Source of the DNA: JAQVEM01 sp964601205
Lineage (GTDB): Bacteria; Actinomycetota; Humimicrobiia; Humimicrobiales; Humimicrobiaceae
DNA: 24,473 bases
NCBI GenBank assembly: GCA_964601205.1
Contig: CAZRML010000006.1
Span: forward strand, 1-24,473
Direction of reading: 5' to 3'
The notes under the pieces were generated by a model. The model saw only the letters and a list, made by a program, of their open reading frames with translations, had not been told where the DNA came from and did not search any database. This document shows positions 22,026 through 24,473 of this stretch, one piece after another. Made by a program: the position numbers and the translations under genes. Positions within the stretch are counted from its first letter, which is position 1, and every line of letters starts with the position of its first letter.

Positions 22026-23622
22026 AGCGCGGGGTAATTTCTCCTATATTTTCTGCTGCCAGACTACCAAAATTATAATGTATGTAAATATCCAGTTTAG
22101 TAATTTTAGTCATCTTGCCACTGGAATCTATTTCTATCCTATCTATGAATTTTGATATTATCCTCTTCCAGTCAATATCATCTAATTTGCTTATACCTAA
22201 TTTTAAACTTTTTAGGAGGCCTTTTAAACTATTAATTCTCTTCTCTTTTAGCTTCTCCAGTTTTTCCTTATTTTTCAATTCAAATATTGCACTATCTATC
22301 AATTTTAGTTTTTCTTCTTTATCCTTCAATTTCTCTGCAATGCTGCTCTTCCTAATTGATTCCGGAATGTCCTCGTTTAAATACAGCTCCAGGAGACTAT
22401 CGATATCTCTGTTGATTTTATCTTTTTTATTTTCAAATTCAATAGCTTTAAAGTCATTATTCAGATTTTTCTTACTTTTATTTAATATATACTTCTTGAT
22501 ATTATTAGGATTTAAGAGAAAATATTTTACATCATTTTTAATTATATCCTCTATTTGTTCCTTTCTAACTGCTGCACTTGAGCATGGTTTATTTGTTACT
22601 TCTTTCTTTTTACCCAAATCATAATAATAGAACACAATACCTTTTTTTGTAGGATATCTGCCCCCACAATAAGGGTATCTACATTTGTGACAGAATAGTC
22701 TACCGGTTAGAATATACATTGTCTTTACCCTGGTATTATAATCACTCCTATTAGCAGCTAATTGCTTTTGCGCTTTAAGAAACATCCTTTTAGAAATTAT
22801 CGGTTTTATTTTAATGCTTACTGGTTTTACAAAATCAAATCTGCTATTCTGGGCATAAATATACTCATTCTTGTAATAAAGGTCATTTGAAACAATACTT
22901 TTTACATTATTCCTTGTCCATTTATTTTCGTATATTCTATTATATTTCTTTGATCTTAAAACTCTCCCAAGCTTTTTAAGCCTTGTAGGAATCCCAAGAG
23001 CATTTAAATCATCCGGTACCCTGTAACATGACCAGCCATGATTGGCAATTAAATCAAAGATTCTTCTTACAACCCTTGCCTCCTCTTCGTCTATAACCAG
23101 CCTATCTTCCTTATCTAATTTATATCCGTAAGGCACACTATTCCCTCCGGCCGGGAACTTCCCCTGCTTGGCCTTCTGATATCTTCCCCTGGCCGACCGC
23201 TCAGCAATGACTTTTAGTTCCCTTTTGCTAAAAATCCCCTGAATGTCCGACATAAAATCATCATCTTTATTATTAAGATCCAGTACGGTATTCTGAAGCA
23301 TAAGTTTTACATTATTGTATTTAAATACTTCTTTTAATACCTGAAGATCTTTTACATTCCTTGATAATCTATCCTGGTCAACTACAAGTACTCTGGTGTA
23401 TATGCCATTACTGCATCCTTTAAGCAGCTCCTTTAGCTGAGGTCTTTCTTTGATTGTTTCACCGGAAATCCCAAGGTCCTTGTAAAGGTCATAACCCCAG
23501 TTATTTCTATTACATATACTTTCCAGTATATTTATCTGTTCGGGTATGCTGTATTTGTCATCCTTTGCCTGCTTATTACTTGAAACTCTAACATAACAGG
23601 CTACTTTTTCTTCTTTACTCAT
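21982..23622 (-). CDS. Large serine recombinase (site-specific integrase) ending inside tRNA-Leu
   Basis: A 546-residue integrase of mobile elements. The resolvase N-terminal catalytic domain (about 7-150) has YVRVSSNK with catalytic S14 and the DRLSR block (84-88). The recombinase domain (about 160-290) includes GKFPAGGNSVPYGYKLD. A zinc-ribbon part follows (C311-x2-C314, C319, C347), then a long coiled coil (about 385-480) typical of phage-integrase-like serine recombinases. The final residues, ANGGIGRRARFRT, are the translated 5' half of tRNA-Leu; the TAG lies in the anticodon stem. This tail is not recombinase sequence, so either the native stop was lost or integration at the tRNA fused the two. 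The gene is very AT-rich. ATG at 23620-23622 lacks a clear ribosome site. The element it serves would extend to the right. Confidence 0.93.
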   Translation of the reverse strand: MSKEEKVACYVRVSSNKQAKDDKYSIPEQINILESICNRNNWGYDLYKDLGISGETIKERPQLKELLKGCSNGIYTRVLVVDQDRLSRNVKDLQVLKEVFKYNNVKLMLQNTVLDLNNKDDDFMSDIQGIFSKRELKVIAERSARGRYQKAKQGKFPAGGNSVPYGYKLDKEDRLVIDEEEARVVRRIFDLIANHGWSCYRVPDDLNALGIPTRLKKLGRVLRSKKYNRIYENKWTRNNVKSIVSNDLYYKNEYIYAQNSRFDFVKPVSIKIKPIISKRMFLKAQKQLAANRSDYNTRVKTMYILTGRLFCHKCRYPYCGGRYPTKKGIVFYYYDLGKKKEVTNKPCSSAAVRKEQIEDIIKNDVKYFLLNPNNIKKYILNKSKKNLNNDFKAIEFENKKDKINRDIDSLLELYLNEDIPESIRKSSIAEKLKDKEEKLKLIDSAIFELKNKEKLEKLKEKRINSLKGLLKSLKLGISKLDDIDWKRIISKFIDRIEIDSSGKMTKITKLDIYIHYNFGSLAAENIGEITPRWANGGIGRRARFRT

Positions 23623-23664
23623 AGCTGATAATTTTAAAATGATGTTTTATTGTATTATATAAAA

Positions 23665-23793
23665 TTAAGTTTCTTTTACCAATGATTCGCTATCTAATTT
23701 TTCTAAAATTAATTCATAAATATCAAAAAATATCTCATCGCCATTCCTTTCCTCATTATATACTCTAATTGTCTTATCAATCTTATGCCTCAT
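23665..23793 (-). CDS. Possible small protein upstream of the recombinase
   Basis: A 42-codon frame (MRHKIDKTIRVYNEE...LVKET) starting at ATG 23791-23793 and stopping 42 bases before the recombinase ATG. The composition is protein-like (charged, with a helical FFDIYELILEKL part), but there is no clear ribosome site and no family is recognised. It could be a small regulator co-transcribed with the recombinase, the tail of a decayed gene, or chance. Confidence 0.35.
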   Translation of the reverse strand: MRHKIDKTIRVYNEERNGDEIFFDIYELILEKLDSESLVKET

Positions 23794-24195
23794 TAGAAAT
23801 ACTTGCTGTTACTTTTTTATTAAATATTTTACTTCTATATTTTTATGATACCTTTTTAAAAAAAGATATTAAATAATAACATAATGTTGCTTTTACAACA
23901 ATATAGCTTTAGAAGTATTTCTTCTTTTATAAGTTTAAGAGCTGATAATTCTTCAATTAATCTATTTATGAAATGCAAGCTAAACTAGGAATAACCGCTT
24001 ATAGCCTGCAATTTGCACTGGAGTACTTACATATAAATTAAGCAGTAAATTATGATTATGTTGACAAAATTGTTAACTTTACTTTTTTACTACATCTTAT
24101 CAAGTTGTTATAGTAATAAACAATACGCTAATCATATAAATAACCAGTAATATAAAAATTGCCAGGCAATGTTGCGAACCATAAAAAATTTAGTT
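23794..24195. other. AT-rich divergent intergenic region
   Basis: Between the recombinase side and the right-edge XRE gene. It should contain promoters for both. TTGACA at 24061-24066 has no convincing -10 at the expected distance. A short plus-strand frame (MQAKLGITAY..., 22 codons, from about 23972) is too short to support. No operator of the A/B/C type is present. Confidence 0.4.
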
Positions 24196-24473
24196 ATGAA
24201 ATATTCTAATAAGCCTTTCCCCAAGGCCTTAAAAGAAATAATGGAGAAAAAGGATATAATACACAGAAAACTGGCAGCTAAAACCAATTTCTGTTTTAGT
24301 TATTTTTGTGTTCTTAAGAAACGGAAAAAACACCCACCGGTAGAAACTATTAAAAAAATCTCTTCCGGATTAGGGATTCCTCCAGAATATTTTCTGGAAT
24401 ATAGAATTGATATACTTGTAAAACTATTAATGAACAACCCATCTTTAACTGATGATGTTATTGACTTTACCAG
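24196..24473 (+). CDS. XRE-family DNA-binding protein, cut by the right edge
   Basis: Open from ATG 24196 to the end of the window (92 codons, incomplete). LKEIMEKKDIIHRKLAAKTNFCFSYF, KKHPPVETIKKISSGLGIPPEYF is a Cro/XRE helix-turn-helix with its closing helix. An in-frame ATG at 24169 would add nine residues; the family alignment favours 24196. Beside a serine recombinase, it is probably the element's maintenance or lysogeny-type repressor. It is unrelated in length and sequence to the regulator at 20094. Confidence 0.7.
   Translation, partial: MKYSNKPFPKALKEIMEKKDIIHRKLAAKTNFCFSYFCVLKKRKKHPPVETIKKISSGLGIPPEYFLEYRIDILVKLLMNNPSLTDDVIDFT

Overview
The window is an AT-rich bacterial accessory region. 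About 16 kb of co-directional minus-strand metabolic and transport genes (3.7-20.0 kb) are bordered by mobile-element genes on both sides. The RepA_N-type replication protein, IS21 element, large serine recombinase and OFA-type carboxylate transporters suggest an anaerobic, low-GC, Firmicutes-like or Atribacterota-like bacterium. This rests on gene content and style only; no rRNA or other phylogenetic marker is present.

Layout. 0-0.7 kb: a RepA_N-type replication initiator with a terminator/attenuator hairpin just upstream. 958-3449: a complete IS21-family element (istA, istB) with 52-bp imperfect terminal repeats starting TG and ending CA, and a 5-bp target duplication ATAGG. 3.7-9.5 kb: a five-gene oligopeptide/dipeptide-type ABC importer (lipoprotein binding protein, two permeases, two ATPases), visibly GC-richer than its surroundings, with a stem-loop between the binding protein and the permeases. 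9.8-20.0 kb: a partly duplicated catabolic-looking module. It holds two FAD-dependent oxidoreductases about 91% identical, two OFA-like MFS carriers that have diverged further, one intact UGSC-family protein and the 3' scrap of a second. Between the copies lie a MATE exporter and the 5'-truncated remnant of its MarR-type repressor. 20.1-21.6 kb: a divergent XRE-type regulator with a large C-terminal effector region. 21.9-23.6 kb: a tRNA-Leu(CAG) whose first 44 bases are also the 3' coding end of a large serine recombinase. The right edge cuts a second, small XRE-type gene.

How it may work together. The importer and MFS carriers would bring in an organic acid or peptide-like substrate, and the UGSC protein and flavoenzyme would transform it. 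The regulator is probably the local switch. A direct-repeat site, AAC-TTGRCA-N5-TTGACA with an 11-bp period, occurs three times: upstream of the UGSC-FAD operon, upstream of MFS1, and over the -35 of the regulator's own near-perfect sigma-70 promoter. The substrate cannot be read from sequence.

Most distinctive points: the intact UGSC-family protein has Met-Gly-Thr-Ser where the family's U/C-G-S-C motif would be; the three matching operators; the duplication with its broken UGSC and MarR remnants; and the recombinase reading through into tRNA-Leu.
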